Source of the DNA: Lycocorax pyrrhopterus obiensis
Lineage: Eukaryota > Chordata > Aves > Passeriformes > Paradisaeidae
Direction: 5' to 3'
NCBI GenBank assembly: GCA_014706295.1
Contig: JACSVZ010000007.1
Location: 33,219,875-33,283,874 of the forward strand
Length of the DNA stretch: 64,000 nt
The stretch's first letter is position 1. Each line of letters starts with the position of its first letter. Below, piece after piece: positions 13,339 through 24,607 of the stretch. The notes below the pieces were generated by a model. That model was not told where the DNA came from and ran no database searches. It saw only the letters and a program-made list of their open reading frames with translations. The position numbers were made by a program, and so were the translations under genes.

Positions 13339-13836
13339 GCATCTTGGGGCACTGCAATATAAGAAGGATATAGAGCTATTAGAGAGCATCCAAAGGAGGG
13401 CTGTGAAGCTGCTGAAGGGTCTAGAGAGGAAGACATATGTGGAGCATCTGAACAACTTGGCTAGTTCAGCCTGGAGAGAAAGAGACTATGGGGAAACTTC
13501 ATGACTGTCTACAACTTCTGCATGAGGGGAAGTGGAGGGGTAGACACTGATTTCTTCTCTCTGGTGACCAGTGACAGGACACAAGGGATGACATGTGTCA
13601 GGAGAGATTTAGGTTGGATATAATGAAAAAGTTCTTCACCTAGAGGGTGGTTGGGCACTGGAACAGGCTCCCCAGGGAAGTGGTCACAGCACCAGCCTGA
13701 CAGAGCTCAAGAAGTGTCTGTACAAGGCTCTCAGGCACAGGGTGGGACTCTTGAGCTGTCCTGTGCAGGGCCAGGAGCTGGACTTGATGTTCCCTGTGGG
13801 TCCCTTCCAACTCAGGACATTCTGTGATTTCATGAT
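13339..13836 (+). mobile_element. CR1 LINE, 3' end (about 500 bp, plus strand)
   Basis: The sequence runs from GGGGCACTGCAATATAAGAA through TTAGAGAGCATCCAAAGGAG, GTGACAGGACACAAGGGATG, TGGGCACTGGAACAGGCTCC, CCAGGGAAGTGGTCACAGCA and TGTGCAGGGCCAGGAGCTGG to TTCCAACTCAGGACATTCTG and a short TGTGATTTCATGAT tail. This is the avian CR1 3' region in sense orientation, covering the last RT-ORF codons and the 3' UTR, ending in a degenerate ATTCTATG-type repeat. It is 5' truncated and non-coding. The 79-codon minus-strand frame at 13,640-13,879 is a by-product of this repeat. It is oriented opposite to the CR1 about 670 bp upstream. Confidence 0.95.
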
Positions 13837-14748
13837 CTTTGCTCTTGCTAGTTACCTCTAATTGCTGATAAAATTCCAAGCAAAACCTGAACAGAAGGTC
13901 AGGTCTCAGGCCAGAAAACTTGGACCATTTTTATAGATTATGGTTTCAGTCATGTTTCTAAGCATTTCAGAATACATGGCTCTGATTTTTGGCTATTTTA
14001 CAAATAACTTGAGAGTATTTTGTACAGAAACTGTCTAATTCATCTGTCATATGAAAGACAAAAGAAAGTTTATTTTGAAATTCAGGATATCTTACAGCCC
14101 TATTCATGGAAAAAGCATCTGAAGTAATTAAGAAACACATAATCTGCATTCAGAAAAATACAATGCAAGTTGGTCTTTCTAAAACAAAATAAGGATGGAT
14201 TTTCTTGAATTTGCAAAATAATCATTACTCAAGTCTGTAAATTTTTCATAGGTAGTTTTCTTGATAGAAAACTGTTTACAGGGTGTTGATACTAGATTTT
14301 GGCCTCTGCATACTCACGTAGACCAGGAAGCAAGTAGACTGAAAATGGATACATTCGAATAGCAAAGACAGAGGTGTTTCTTAAATACAAGCTTTGAAAA
14401 TATTAAAAGCGGGCTTGGGAAGCCTTTCTTCGGGGAGTGATAGAAGGAAAACTTCTAGAGCCAAACAAAGGCAGGTTCTAACAGACCATCTGTACAGATG
14501 AGTCTGAATTTGTAGCTATCCAGCCCTGTAGATTGTGCAAGCCAAAGGGAAAGAGACCCTCAATCTGTAAAGACAAAACTTTGTGTGCACTCGCATCTGT
14601 CTTTATCACCGTGCTGCTGAGCTTCTTAGTAACAGCTGCAGAGATGGCTTCAAGGAATATTACACTTCTTCTGTCTTATCTTTCTATTAGGTTTTTTATA
14701 GAGAAATCCAGAGAGGATTGTGATTCAGAGAACAGCTGCTTCTTTGAG

Positions 14749-14870
14749 TCGCCTCTTCCTGTTCTCCCTCAAAGGCTGCTGTACGTAAGCAGAAGGGCAT
14801 CGCCGGGGTCGCAGGCAGGGAGGGGTGGGAGCCGTGCCCGGAAATAAGGACTGCTTTCCTCAAAACACGG
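14749..14870. other. Small CpG cluster
   Basis: Seven to eight CpG dinucleotides fall within about 120 bp (for example TCGCC, TACGTA, CATCGCCGGGGTCGC, GCCGTGCCCGG) in DNA that is otherwise nearly CpG-free. It is too short to meet CpG-island criteria. It could be a regulatory element protected from methylation or a young GC-rich insertion that I do not recognise. Confidence 0.4.
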
Positions 14871-16372
14871 GTGGAGAGGCACTTAAAGATACCTGCTTCT
14901 TTTTGCATTCAGTTCCAAGAGGAATTTGGCTTGAGTTATTACGTTAACCTGAACAAAGGGTTTTGGACATTGAGTAATATCCTCATTTCAAAGTAAGGTA
15001 GAAAGAGGAAATAGCGTCATTTTTCTAATGACTTCTACATTTTAAAACGTCTGTGAAAATTATCAACACAGTTAGTAAGGAAATGTACACTAGTTGTTCA
15101 GAATTAGAAATCGTCTAAAAATCTTAACAAAAATCAGGATTGGAGTTTATATCTCACTGAAAATATGACTTCCCTGTGCTTCACCAACACCTGGAATTCA
15201 GTGTGCTTTTGACTACCAGTGGTAGGCAGAATAGTTTAAATTAGTTTTCTATATACAGCCTGTAGGTTAGGAACAGTGCACAGTAATTGTCGACTGCAAT
15301 TTTAGTGATTGTTATCTGTTTACCATAATTACAGAGATGTTTTAAACTTCCACATTTTGTTGTAGACATAATATTAGGTAGGGAATAGCAGCAGAACATT
15401 TTGAGTAATCTGTTATTGTGGACATATCCTGAAGACTAGCTGATGCTATATTTAGTCACTATGTGGTTAACTGTGACTAGACTAAGGATGTTATTTTATG
15501 TTTTGTGTTCGAAGTTGCAAATGTTGATTTTTGCAATCTAAAATTGCTCACTTAAAGAAATAATAATAGTTTTAATTCAAAGCTGTGCATATGCATACAC
15601 ACAGATTTCTCCTTTTGCTTTCTAGTGACTAGTTCATATTGTTGTAGTTCAATTTGATTCAGCTAAGTTTCTCTTGAAGCAAACTAGCTGAACAACATAA
15701 AAATATAAATTCACACTCAACTCCAATGTAAAATTTATAAGGGATATATCCGTAATATATTTTTCAAATGTTTGTATTCATAACCAGATCCCATATCCCG
15801 ATCTTGTTTCCACTAAATAGAATCAAAGAGAGAACACTGTAAAGGAACAGAAGTTTAAGAAAAACATACACAAAAGTTATTCAGCAGTACATTTAATATG
15901 ATAATTCTCTAAAAAAGAGCTGAACAACTTAAAAAAAACCCCTTTTTCAATTGGTAGTATTCCTAGCTGCAAGGACCTGATTTAGCATTTTAGGTTAAGC
16001 TGTGACTGGCATAATCTCCTCGTAATTTTGTGGCTACTGTAAGTACCAGCAGCAAATGCAGCCTCTGTTCAGAGAAGCTCAGGAATTCCTTTTGAACAGG
16101 GCCAGGAGCCCAGAGACGTGGAGGAATAAGGGAGGAAGCCATGTCATACTGTTTCCTCTGTGCGGGACAATGCAGTTAGCAAATTACAGACATTACTTGC
16201 AAAAAGCGTAGGTGATGTGTGAAACAATTTTAATTGATTTTGGGCTAAGGGTAAAGTTCTGTTTATATCAAAGATTCAATTTATTGCACTGAAGATACAA
16301 AGGTACCCTGAAATTTTGTGGCTAAGGTTTACAGAGATGTGCGATTAATAAGTGTTTATATAATTTTATTAT

Positions 16373-16431
16373 ATATGCAGACCCTAAATCTTTATAATGG
16401 CTTAATATGCAGAGCCTAAACCTTTATAATG
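16373..16431. repeat. Two-copy tandem duplication, period 32 bp
   Basis: ATATGCAGACCCTAAATC followed by TTTATAATG recurs 32 bp later as ATATGCAGAGCCTAAACC followed by TTTATAATG, with two substitutions in 27 bases. It is a local segmental duplication with no known function. Confidence 0.85.
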
Positions 16432-17159
16432 TTTACTGTTAGGTTTCAATAGTAATATTTTTGATAATCTGCATTGTTGCTTTTAGGAAGATGTACAACA
16501 TGTGCCTTTTTTAGGACACAAAGGATCACCCAAAAAATCCTCTGGATTTCAAAAACAAAATTCAACATCACAAAACTTAGGGAAATATTAATTTGGCAGC
16601 CATCAGTCAGTGCTTCCAGATATTAATTCTCCCATTTCTCATTACTTTTCTGCAGGAAATTTCCCTTCCTGCTTCTTTGCTAATAGAATGGTTCCTAATC
16701 CACAACAGATGAAACCAGGAGGTAAATTCAAGTGTCAGCTAAAGGAGTCTGCCGGTTTTAACCGTGAGCTAGGGAGTGCTCCAAGGACCAGCCACCTTGA
16801 AAACAAGAGAAGAAATGTACTTGGAGATTTAAAATTTAAGTGACCACACAAGAATTGCAAATTGCAAATTGCTCCTGCCTTTTTTCAAGAGTTCATCTGC
16901 TTTTTAAGTCACATAGGTATGCCTAAAAATTGTACCCATTGTTAGTAGGAAATGATTCATGTTTCTAGGAGATCCAAGCATGTCAGTTATGAGAAAATCC
17001 TAGGCATTTCAGGAGCACACCCTGTGTTTTCCAGCTTATACTATGTACTCAATTCAAGTGACCATTCTAGAGATAGTCTGAAATAGCATCCCTTACATAC
17101 AGCACACAGCATTTCAAATCCTCAATACCAATTGTTTTAGTCTCCATACCCCTGCTCCT

Positions 17160-17420
17160 TTTCGCCTTTTCACGGTCCATCTCATTTATTGCAATTGGCC
17201 AGCAAGCCGATGTGTACCAGCTGCCAGCTGTTTAAAGAAAATAAAGTGAAGAAGAATCCATACTGAAGTGTTTCTCTGTCTTTCATGAAAACAGTTTGCA
17301 TTCTACACAAAAAATTCTTCCGTGGTGTAAGGGAATTGACGTCAGTACTGTTACACCCAGGATGATTTTGGCCCTGCATATCTATTATGCAATACTTTCA
17401 GATGCACAGTTGTGTGATGA
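17160..17420. promoter_or_regulatory. Conserved-looking non-coding block with CRE
   Basis: This block of moderate complexity contains an exact TGACGTCA at 17,337-17,344 and several homeodomain- or SOX-like cores (CATTTATTGCAATTGG, ACACAAAAAA). It has no low-complexity sequence or transposon signature. TGACGTCA is the full CREB/ATF-site palindrome. Conservation is only suspected from appearance and was not measured. Confidence 0.3.
17337..17344. promoter_or_regulatory. CRE palindrome TGACGTCA
   Basis: Exact match to the cAMP-response element bound by CREB/ATF dimers, with a central CpG in CpG-poor surroundings. No TATA box or recognisable transcription start lies nearby, so if functional it would be distal. 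A single 8-bp match can arise by chance in 64 kb. Confidence 0.35.
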
Positions 17421-18383
17421 ACAAATGACTGCCAGATGTGAGAGTAGTATTTTCCCTTTTTTGAGATCCATGAACAAATTCTCATGTGAGGACTGTGAAC
17501 TTCCTCACTGTATGTATGTGTCTGTGCTCTAAGAATAATTCCATAGAAAATATTTGAAATGGCAACATAAGAAAAAATAATAAAAGAAGCCCTACATTTA
17601 TTGCTCTTAAAAAAAATAAAGCTCTTATAATTATCTTTCATACATGTGATACTGACTTCTCCTTCCTTCCTGCCAGGCAGGACTGATAATGTCTACCAAA
17701 ATACTGACTACCTCCAGCTTTGGGAGAGAAACCCCTGGAAGGAAGAAAAGATAAAATTGATAATTTGGCCTTCTCTCAAAGTCGTGATAGGAAGCTTTAT
17801 AAAGACACCTGTAGTTAAAGATGATCAGTGTCACAGGATGTGTGGAAGAATCCAGTGACATGGAGCTATCTGTTGGCTTTCCAAGTATATCCACAATTTT
17901 TTTCAATTAATCATAGTAGCAAATTATGAAGTTTCCAAAACTGTACTTCTGCATTTAAGCATGTAAGTAAGGACCTAAAAGCTCTGTATATTCGTTGTTC
18001 CAGTGGATTTAATCTTGATTTCATGAGAGTAAGTAACTGCAATGATATGCTTTGGAAGGATACTACACCAAATACTGTTTTGCTTCCTTCATGTTTTTTC
18101 ACACCCTTTATGACAAACATCTTGGATTCCTGGTTCTTCTTGAAAAGATCTTCCCACCTAAATAGCTTACTTTACAACTGCTTCTTTTGCCTACCGCCTA
18201 GGATCCTAATATGACTGATACCGCATCTATGAGTTCACTGCAGAAAATAAACAGCTCAGGTGAGTAAAAAAGTTCCTTCCAGGTCATGTTTTCCTGGCAT
18301 TTTTTTCTTCTGTCAGTGTGGGTGATAAGTAGAAAACATTTATTGCTTTATCCTTTCCTCTAGTTTAATTTGTTCTTTGTGCT

Positions 18384-19309
18384 TGTATTTGGTTTGTGTG
18401 GCAAGATTTTGGTAGCAGGGGTCTACTGGGGTGTCATCTATGATAAACGTCCAGAAGTTTCCCCCATGTCGTGCCAGGTGGCTCCAGGATAGACCTGCTG
18501 CTGGCCAAGGCTGAGCCCAACAGCAACGGTGTTAGCAGCTCGGGCATTACAGGGTTAAGAACTCTGCTGCACAACACCAGCAGCTCTCAGGAGAAAGGAG
18601 TGAGAATATGTGAGAGGAACAACTTCGCAGACACCAAGATCAGTGAAGGAGGAGGGGGAGGAGGTGCCAGAGCAGAGATTCCCCTGCAGCCCGTGGAGAA
18701 GACCATGGTGAGGCAGCTTTGCCCCTGCAGCCCTTGGAGGCCACAGTGGAGCACATATCCACCTGCAGCGCATGGATTCCTGAAGGGGACTGTGATCCTG
18801 TGGGAAGCCCATGCTGGAGAAGTTGTGCAGCATGGTTTGTGAAGAGCTGCAGCCTGGAGGAAGGATTCACATTAGAGAAGATTATGGAGAACTGTCTCCT
18901 GGAGGAAGGACCCCATGGTGAAGCAGGGGAAGAGTGTGAGGAGTCCCCACTGTGGAGGAAGATGTGGCAGAGGCAACGTGTGATGAACTGACTGCAGCCT
19001 CCATTTCTCATCCCCCTGTGCTCCTAGCGTGGAGGAGGTAGAGAATTTGGAAGCGGAGCCCTGGAAGAAGGGAGGGGAGAGGGAACATGGTTTAAGATTT
19101 GGTTTTATATATCACTACCCTACTCTGATTTGCTTGTTAATAAATCCAACTAATTTCCCTGAGCTGAGTCTGCTTTGCCTATGACAGTAATTGGTGAGTG
19201 ATCTCTCTCTGTTCCTTATCTCAACCCATGAGACTTTCACTGTATTTGCTCTTCCCTATCCAGCTGAGGAGGTGAATGACAGAGTGGCTTTGGTGGGCAC
19301 CCCACCACA
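18384..19309 (+). mobile_element. Solo LTR of an avian ERVL-type endogenous retrovirus
   Basis: About 926 bp begins TGTATTTGGTTTGTGTGGCA and ends GGTGGGCACCCCACCACA, giving the 5'-TG...CA-3' ends of an LTR. Internal landmarks recalled from songbird ERVL LTRs appear in order: GGCAAGATTTTGGTAGCAGG, CTGCTGGCCAAGGCTGAGCC, ATTCCCCTGCAGCCCGTGGA, GAGGCAACGTGTGATGAACT, a TAATAAAT polyadenylation region and CCCTATCCAGCTGAGGAGG. Direct flanks are GTGCT (18,379-18,383) and ATGCT (19,310-19,314), a 5-bp target duplication with one mismatch, the size expected for ERVL. No gag, pol or env and no second LTR are adjacent, so it is the product of LTR-LTR recombination. Compared with my memory of the family, about 20 bp are missing just before the final CCACCACA. 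Open frames inside it on both strands (up to 123 codons) are not genes. It encodes no viral protein. Confidence 0.88.
19139..19144 (+). promoter_or_regulatory. LTR polyadenylation signal AATAAA
   Basis: AATAAA lies in the 3' part of the ERVL-type LTR, about 50 bp before a GT-rich TTGGTGAGTG segment. This is the arrangement expected at an LTR R/U5 boundary. Nearby host transcripts on the plus strand could in principle use it; nothing here shows that they do. Confidence 0.5.
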
Positions 19310-21557
19310 ATGCTCACCCCTCCCCTGAGTGCCAAATGCATTGGACTCTCAGTATTTAGGGCTGGGACTGAAGTATCACTTATGGAATTGATTCTGTTCT
19401 AAAGAAACTGAATGCAACATTATTACATGACTTGGGTTCTTCTTGCAGTGCATGCAGCACGTGAAGCTGAGTCAGTCTCCTGCACAGAATAGGTGTACTC
19501 TAAATTATAACAGTTTAAGCTGACCATCAGTATTGTCTGGTGTGAGATGGAGAGGTGGACCTGGTTTGAGTTGTATGCAAAAAGCAAATACCATGTATCT
19601 AGGAACTTCAAGATTGTGACCAAGAGATCCTTTGAACAGGAAAGGAGGATGGGATTGGCGGAGATTCCACCTTTTTGATTTAACAGTTAGGTAAAGGAAT
19701 GCTGAAAATAAGCCTATGTAGTTCTTGATATCTCTGAGTGGTAGGCCTCCTTCTTTGGGTTAATCTCAGGTTTCTGTCTTCCATCTCCAGTAAAGCTAGG
19801 AAAAATTGTAGAAGATCATAGGAAATAATTAAAACAGGTGAAACTTTAAAGGGCCACTCCAGATGGATGGCTCAGGCATAGTCATTTAGGCCTGATACAG
19901 AAAGTCACAGTTGCTGCTGCGAGTATATTTTCAGACACAATGTATCTTAAATAAAACACAGTTTCCTTGTGACTAAGGATTCGCTATTTTTTTCTCTGCC
20001 TGTTGGCTGAAGACAGAAATGCATCCTTTTTCTGAGAGACAGGAGGCAAGATTCTGTTTGAAGCCATACTCGTCTCCTAGTCATGGCCAAACATATATGG
20101 GGATGGTGGGGAGGAAACACTGATGGAGGACAACAAAGTCTTTTCCCTGGCAGTAAGAGACCTAACTTGGGAGGTCCAAAGCAGCAAAGTCAATGGGAAG
20201 GAAGGATGCACACAACAGAACTGCAAAAGCAGAAAGAGTCCGTAGTGGAGAATCACTTTTGGGTGGCTCAGACCATTTTGTTTTTCACCTTACAAACACA
20301 GAGGACTAAAAAGCATGGAAAAACAGAAAAGATCAGACAAAAGGCCAAGATACCTAAAGTGGAAACAATCTTGAGATCTGTTTCTAGTCAGTGCTGCACA
20401 TCTGTATGCATAACAAAAGCACTACCCAGCTCATCACAAAATTAACAGCATAGAGTGATCCAAACTGAGAGCAGCAGAGGAATTGTGGATGAAGGCAGAG
20501 CACTCGAGCTGGGGGAGCTGGGGAGTTGTGTAACACCTGCTTGCAATACTGCTGGCGCTAGCTACCACTCTGAGACTGTCACTTTCCAAGTTTTCTGAAA
20601 TAGTGTAATATAAAAACCTTAAGACAAAAGGACCGGTATTTCTGCAGAATTCCCTCTCTCTTATTCACAGCCATCATACACCAACCAATTTCTGAGATGA
20701 TGTATTCAGTATCCTATGGAACCCTAATGAACTCAATGAAGTTATTTAGGGTATAAATCAGAGTCAGTTTTCTCTGTTTCCTTTAGATTTCATATGCTTG
20801 TTACCCTCATAACTAGCTGGTCCCTCCTCCTTTTATTTCTGCAACTCATTTCCCACAGCTGTAGTATTTATTCAAAATCCTTGGCTCTTGTTTTGCCTCT
20901 CATTCTGCTGCCTGAATAATTTGATCCTCTGGAGTATACTACTTTAAAACTGTTGCACACACCAGATGAGAGATATTTTTGCACCTCTTCTCCAACGCCA
21001 GATTAGAAGTGAAATTATTTCTGTTTAGATAGCTAAAGACTGATCTCCAATTATATATATGTATTTCTTTTTCTTGAGCTTGTATCTCTCTTTCAGTACA
21101 CACATTGAAACACAGTCTCTGCCATAATTTTTAAGACTGCAAGCAGGGAGTTGAATGGGAGCCAGTGTATTATTTATTAAGACAGTCTGGGCAGTCAGTG
21201 AGGTAAAAGCAAGTCATTTGTTTTGTATATAATGCCCCTTGATGTTATTTCTGTTTGTCATGCTAATATTGTTCTAGATCTCTGCTGTGTCAAGTGCAGA
21301 CAGGAAACTAGTCAAGAGTGGTGTGTCCTTGAGAAAAAGTACATTTAGAAACAATAAAAAATAATTACTTTGAACATTCAAACACAGTAAGAGCATTAAT
21401 TGTTAATTTCTGAGGTCCTTGTGGAGATAGCTGTTTTTAGAATGGCTAGCATTGAAACAAAATTAACTAACTACAGTTTCTTATCTCCTCTGTTTGGATT
21501 CTGGAAGGAAAACATCCAAGGTTCATGGAGAAGGCAAGCCTTCATTTCAAACAGAAA
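19310..21557. other. Non-coding interval between LTR and CR1 pair
   Basis: No gene or recognisable repeat. The largest open frame (120 codons, 20,083-20,445, plus) is rich in Q, K, W and G because of a purine-rich strand and has no domain I can name. The rest is ordinary AT-rich unique sequence. Confidence 0.6.
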
Positions 21558-21792
21558 CACAGAATAATTGAACCAGATAATGGTTTGGGTTGGGAGGGCC
21601 CTTAAAGACCATCTCATTCCAAGCCCCCTGCCATGGGCAGGGATGCCACCCACTATATCTGGCAGCTTAGGGCCCCATCCAACCTGCCACAAAACACCTT
21701 CAGGGATGAGGCACCCACAATCCCTCCAGCAACCTGTTCCAGTGCCTCTGAACCTGTTTCAGTTTCCTCTGAATCTTCTTATTTTTATGTAT
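21558..21792 (-). mobile_element. CR1 LINE, 3' end fragment (minus strand, first of abutting pair)
   Basis: On the plus strand it starts CACAGAATAATTGAACCAGA, then TAATGGTTTGGGTTGGGAGG, GCCCTTAAAGACCATCTCAT, CCCCCTGCCATGGGCAGGGA and CAGCAACCTGTTCCAGTGCC. This is the reverse complement of the avian CR1 3' UTR. Similarity is clear to about 21,750; the last 40 bp to the junction with the next CR1 are diverged or unrelated. The element is 5' truncated and non-coding, and the 106- and 60-codon plus-strand frames that cross it are artefacts. Confidence 0.9.
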
Positions 21793-21793
21793 T

Positions 21794-21947
21794 ACAGAAT
21801 CACAGAATCATTTAGGTTAGAAAAGATCAGGATCATTGAGTCCAACCTTTGTCCAGTCACCAACTTGTCAACTAGACCACAGCACTAAGTGCCACGTCCA
21901 GTTGTTTCTTGAACACTTCCAGGGATGGTGGCTCCACCACCTCTCTG
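21794..21947 (-). mobile_element. CR1 LINE, 3' end fragment (minus strand, second of abutting pair)
   Basis: On the plus strand it reads ACAGAATCACAGAATCATTT, AGGTTAGAAAAGATCAGGAT, CATTGAGTCCAACCTTTGTC, then CACTAAGTGCCACGTCCAG and CCAGGGATGGTGGCTCCACC. This resembles the J/Y-type CR1 of birds in reverse complement. Its 3' end abuts the 5' end of the preceding minus-strand CR1. The 5' truncation is at CCACCTCTCTG, after which an AT-rich tract begins. Confidence 0.9.
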
Positions 21948-22047
21948 AAATAAAATAGTAATAATTAATAAATATTAATTATATAAAATTATATATAAAT
22001 AATAATTAAGAATAAAGAAATAAAATTCTTTTATTTATCAATAAAAT
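21948..22047. repeat. AT-rich low-complexity tract
   Basis: About 100 bp is built almost wholly of A and T, with many TAAT, AATAA and TATATA words. It starts at the 5' truncation point of the CR1 at 21.8 kb and fades into normal sequence. Confidence 0.85.
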
Positions 22048-24301
22048 GTGTATATAGATATTGAACTATTTTACACACACACAAACATATCTGTGTATGT
22101 ATACAACCATGCATGTACATATAAGAGGCATGACAATGTACACTTTGTTACTAACTGTAACCATTATTTGGCATTGCAGAGATATGGCTTAGTCCAGAAC
22201 AAAAAAGTCTGTAACAGTTTTCTTCTCTGCTACCAGGAAGATTCTCACATTCTCTTGTAAGATACTAAAATTTTCTATCAGTTTGACCCCTTCTGTGGTG
22301 CCTGGTGAAATCTGACAGCAATCAATTGTTGTTAGTTATTGGCCAACACACAGTTTTTAAACTGTAGCAGTGATGTAAGATGCCTCAGGGCATACTTTGA
22401 TCTCATGTGCTTTAGCAAAAATGGAACATGAGGCAGTACAAACAATAAAGATATCCCCTTTAACTTACTAAGAGCGTCTTTTAAATTTGGAACGAAATTT
22501 CACACGAAATGTTTCTCATTACCATTGTCAATACAAAGCTAATGTTGAAGACAATGGTTAGAACATTAATCATGTAGAGTGGAGGAAATGTCCTAGCTAA
22601 ACTGACTAAGCAGAGGCATTCTGGAGAATGTTTGCTCTAGGAGTTAGTCACCCTTCCACAGTCACAGAGCTGGCTTCCACTAACACAGAGGTAGTTGGCT
22701 GTGGGGTTGACTATTTTTAGTATGAATACATGGAGATGACTAACACTGCATCATGCCTTGGAGTGAACACGTAGCATTTGTCAGAAATACATGTTCAACA
22801 GAATTTAAGAAATACCATGAGTGACTGTATCTGTGTCTAATGAATTTCTCATAGAGAGGAAGTGATTGAACACACGAGGCAACTTCTCCATACAAAGAAA
22901 TAATGAGTTTGGTGAGCACAGAGGAAGAAATGCATCTCTCTTAAAATGATCATCGAGGAAAAGAAAGTAATGGAATAAGCCAGAAAGATCATCATACTCT
23001 GAATTGTTCTGCTATCTATCATGATGCTTGTGAAGTCCAGTGGAAATGGGTGCATATATGAGATCAACCAAATCTCAGTGGGGCAGAGAGGATATGAGAA
23101 TTGTGCACTTTGTGTTAAGTATTTGAAAGATGTAAAACATGTAAGGCTGTAAGATGAGGTGCTGAAGGAGATACGAAATATATGTCTTTGTGGTGTTATA
23201 CTTTTTATCACATAGAGGAAATATGATTGTGACAATAATCAATGGATGCATAAAACTGAAAAAAGGAAAGCAAGTATAAATAGCAAGGAAGCCCCATAAT
23301 TATTCCTTCTCCAAATATACACACAATACATCTTTTCAACAGTCTAAAGGGGAGTTGAAGTTCAGCTTCTGGTGCACAAAGATGTATAGCAAGTACTCAG
23401 TCCACTTGCATAAATACCAGAATTTAGCATGGTAGAACACTCAGCCAACTTGTATGACAACTTGAAGAGAAAAAAATGGAGGAATAAAAGGAGTGAGCTA
23501 GTACAGAGCAAGCAGACAGTAGTCTGTCATGCAAATGGAAGTATTCTTTCTTGTTTCACATGCAAATCATCTGCAGATTTCTTTCTATTGTTGCACTGTG
23601 TTCACTTATTTCTAACTTTTATTATTTTAGGAGGAACGATATTTTATCACCAACAAGTACTGTCTACATAAATGAGCTCATCTTCCACACCCTGGCATAC
23701 TACACTGTGGGTAGTGTGGTACATGAGAATCCATGGCGTCATTTTGACATGACAACCTTTGCATCTTCTGGCATGGCAGGCTTGCTTGAAACTGATTTGG
23801 TTGCGCTACCATTGAAATAACAAAATATAAGTATCAGACAAGAAAGTCTCACAGATACACAAGAGCCATATGTAGCTTCCATACAATGAGGGCTCTGGTT
23901 AGGAACTGAAGCTGGCTAAATAAAGTTTGTTGAAAGGACGGGACAGAATTTCTGTCTCAGGTTGTATTCCATGCAATTCGGTGACTTTTGTATTCTGGGA
24001 AAAGTAGATACTAGAGAGAATGTAGCCTGTAAAATCCTCAGTGCAATCATGTCAATTTTGATGTTTTCCATTTACTGTGAAGGGTCCTGAAAAGGTCCTA
24101 TATATTAATCTTGTTTTCTTTTTTTTTGCCCCCCAGAAACAGCACCAGCTGTCCTCTCTGTATGCGAGAGTATAGTTATTTATATTAAATCAAGGATGCT
24201 TCTGTTTTTAATTACATAAATAGGACGTCTTCAAAAACAAAAAAGAAAAGATGAGATACTGATTGTCACAGATGTGCATGGATAATGGAGGTCTTCTCAT
24301 T
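22048..24301. other. Non-coding interval between two CR1 pairs
   Basis: No gene recognised. A 128-codon minus-strand frame (22,849-23,235) is rich in F, S, I and Y; I compared it with olfactory-receptor landmarks and saw none. A short CA-rich stretch (ACACACACACAAAC) lies at 22,073-22,086. Nothing else is seen. Confidence 0.6.
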
Positions 24302-24607
24302 AGAATCATAGAATTGTTAAGGTTGGACAAGACCCCTAAGATCATCAAGTCCAATTTAACCACTGCCGTATTCACCATTAAACCGTATCCCCAAGTGCCA
24401 CATCTACATGCCTTTTGAACCCTTCCAGGGATAGTAATTTCACCACTGCCCTGGGCAGCCTGTTACGATGCATGACCACCCTTTCAGTACAGAATTTTTT
24501 CGTAATATCTGATCTAAACCTCCCCTGGTATAACTTGAAGCCATTTCCTCTTGTCCTGTTGCTTTTTACGTGGGAGCACAGACTGACTTCTGCCCCGTTA
24601 CAACCTC
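24302..24607 (-). mobile_element. CR1 LINE, 3' end fragment (minus strand, first of abutting pair)
   Basis: On the plus strand it starts AGAATCATAGAATTGTTAAG, continues GGACAAGACCCCTAAGATCA, CCCCAAGTGCCACATCTACA, CCACTGCCCTGGGCAGCCTG, ATCTAAACCTCCCCTGG and CCATTTCCTCTTGTCCTGTT, ending CCCCGTTACAACCTC. This is a J/Y-type avian CR1 in reverse complement, about 305 bp long and 5' truncated. The 67-codon plus-strand frame crossing it is an artefact. Confidence 0.93.

Larger units (their letters stand above)
13837..18383. other. Non-coding interval between CR1 and LTR
   Basis: No gene is recognised. The stretch holds a small CpG cluster (14,749-14,870), a two-copy 32-bp-period duplication (16,373-16,431), a triple ATTGCAA tandem near 16,853-16,872 and a conserved-looking block around 17.16-17.42 kb with a full CRE palindrome. 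Open frames are 104 codons or shorter and lack recognisable domains. Confidence 0.65.

Noticed and set aside
13640..13879. 79-codon minus-strand frame
   Set aside because: It is antisense to the CR1 3' UTR.
18471..19011. Several frames of 90-123 codons on both strands
   Set aside because: They lie wholly within the ERVL-type LTR, which is non-coding; GC-rich sequence lowers stop density.
22849..23235. 128-codon hydrophobic minus-strand frame as an olfactory-receptor fragment
   Set aside because: Translation was checked for the MAYDRYVAIC-type and TM6/TM7 landmarks of olfactory receptors and none was present.
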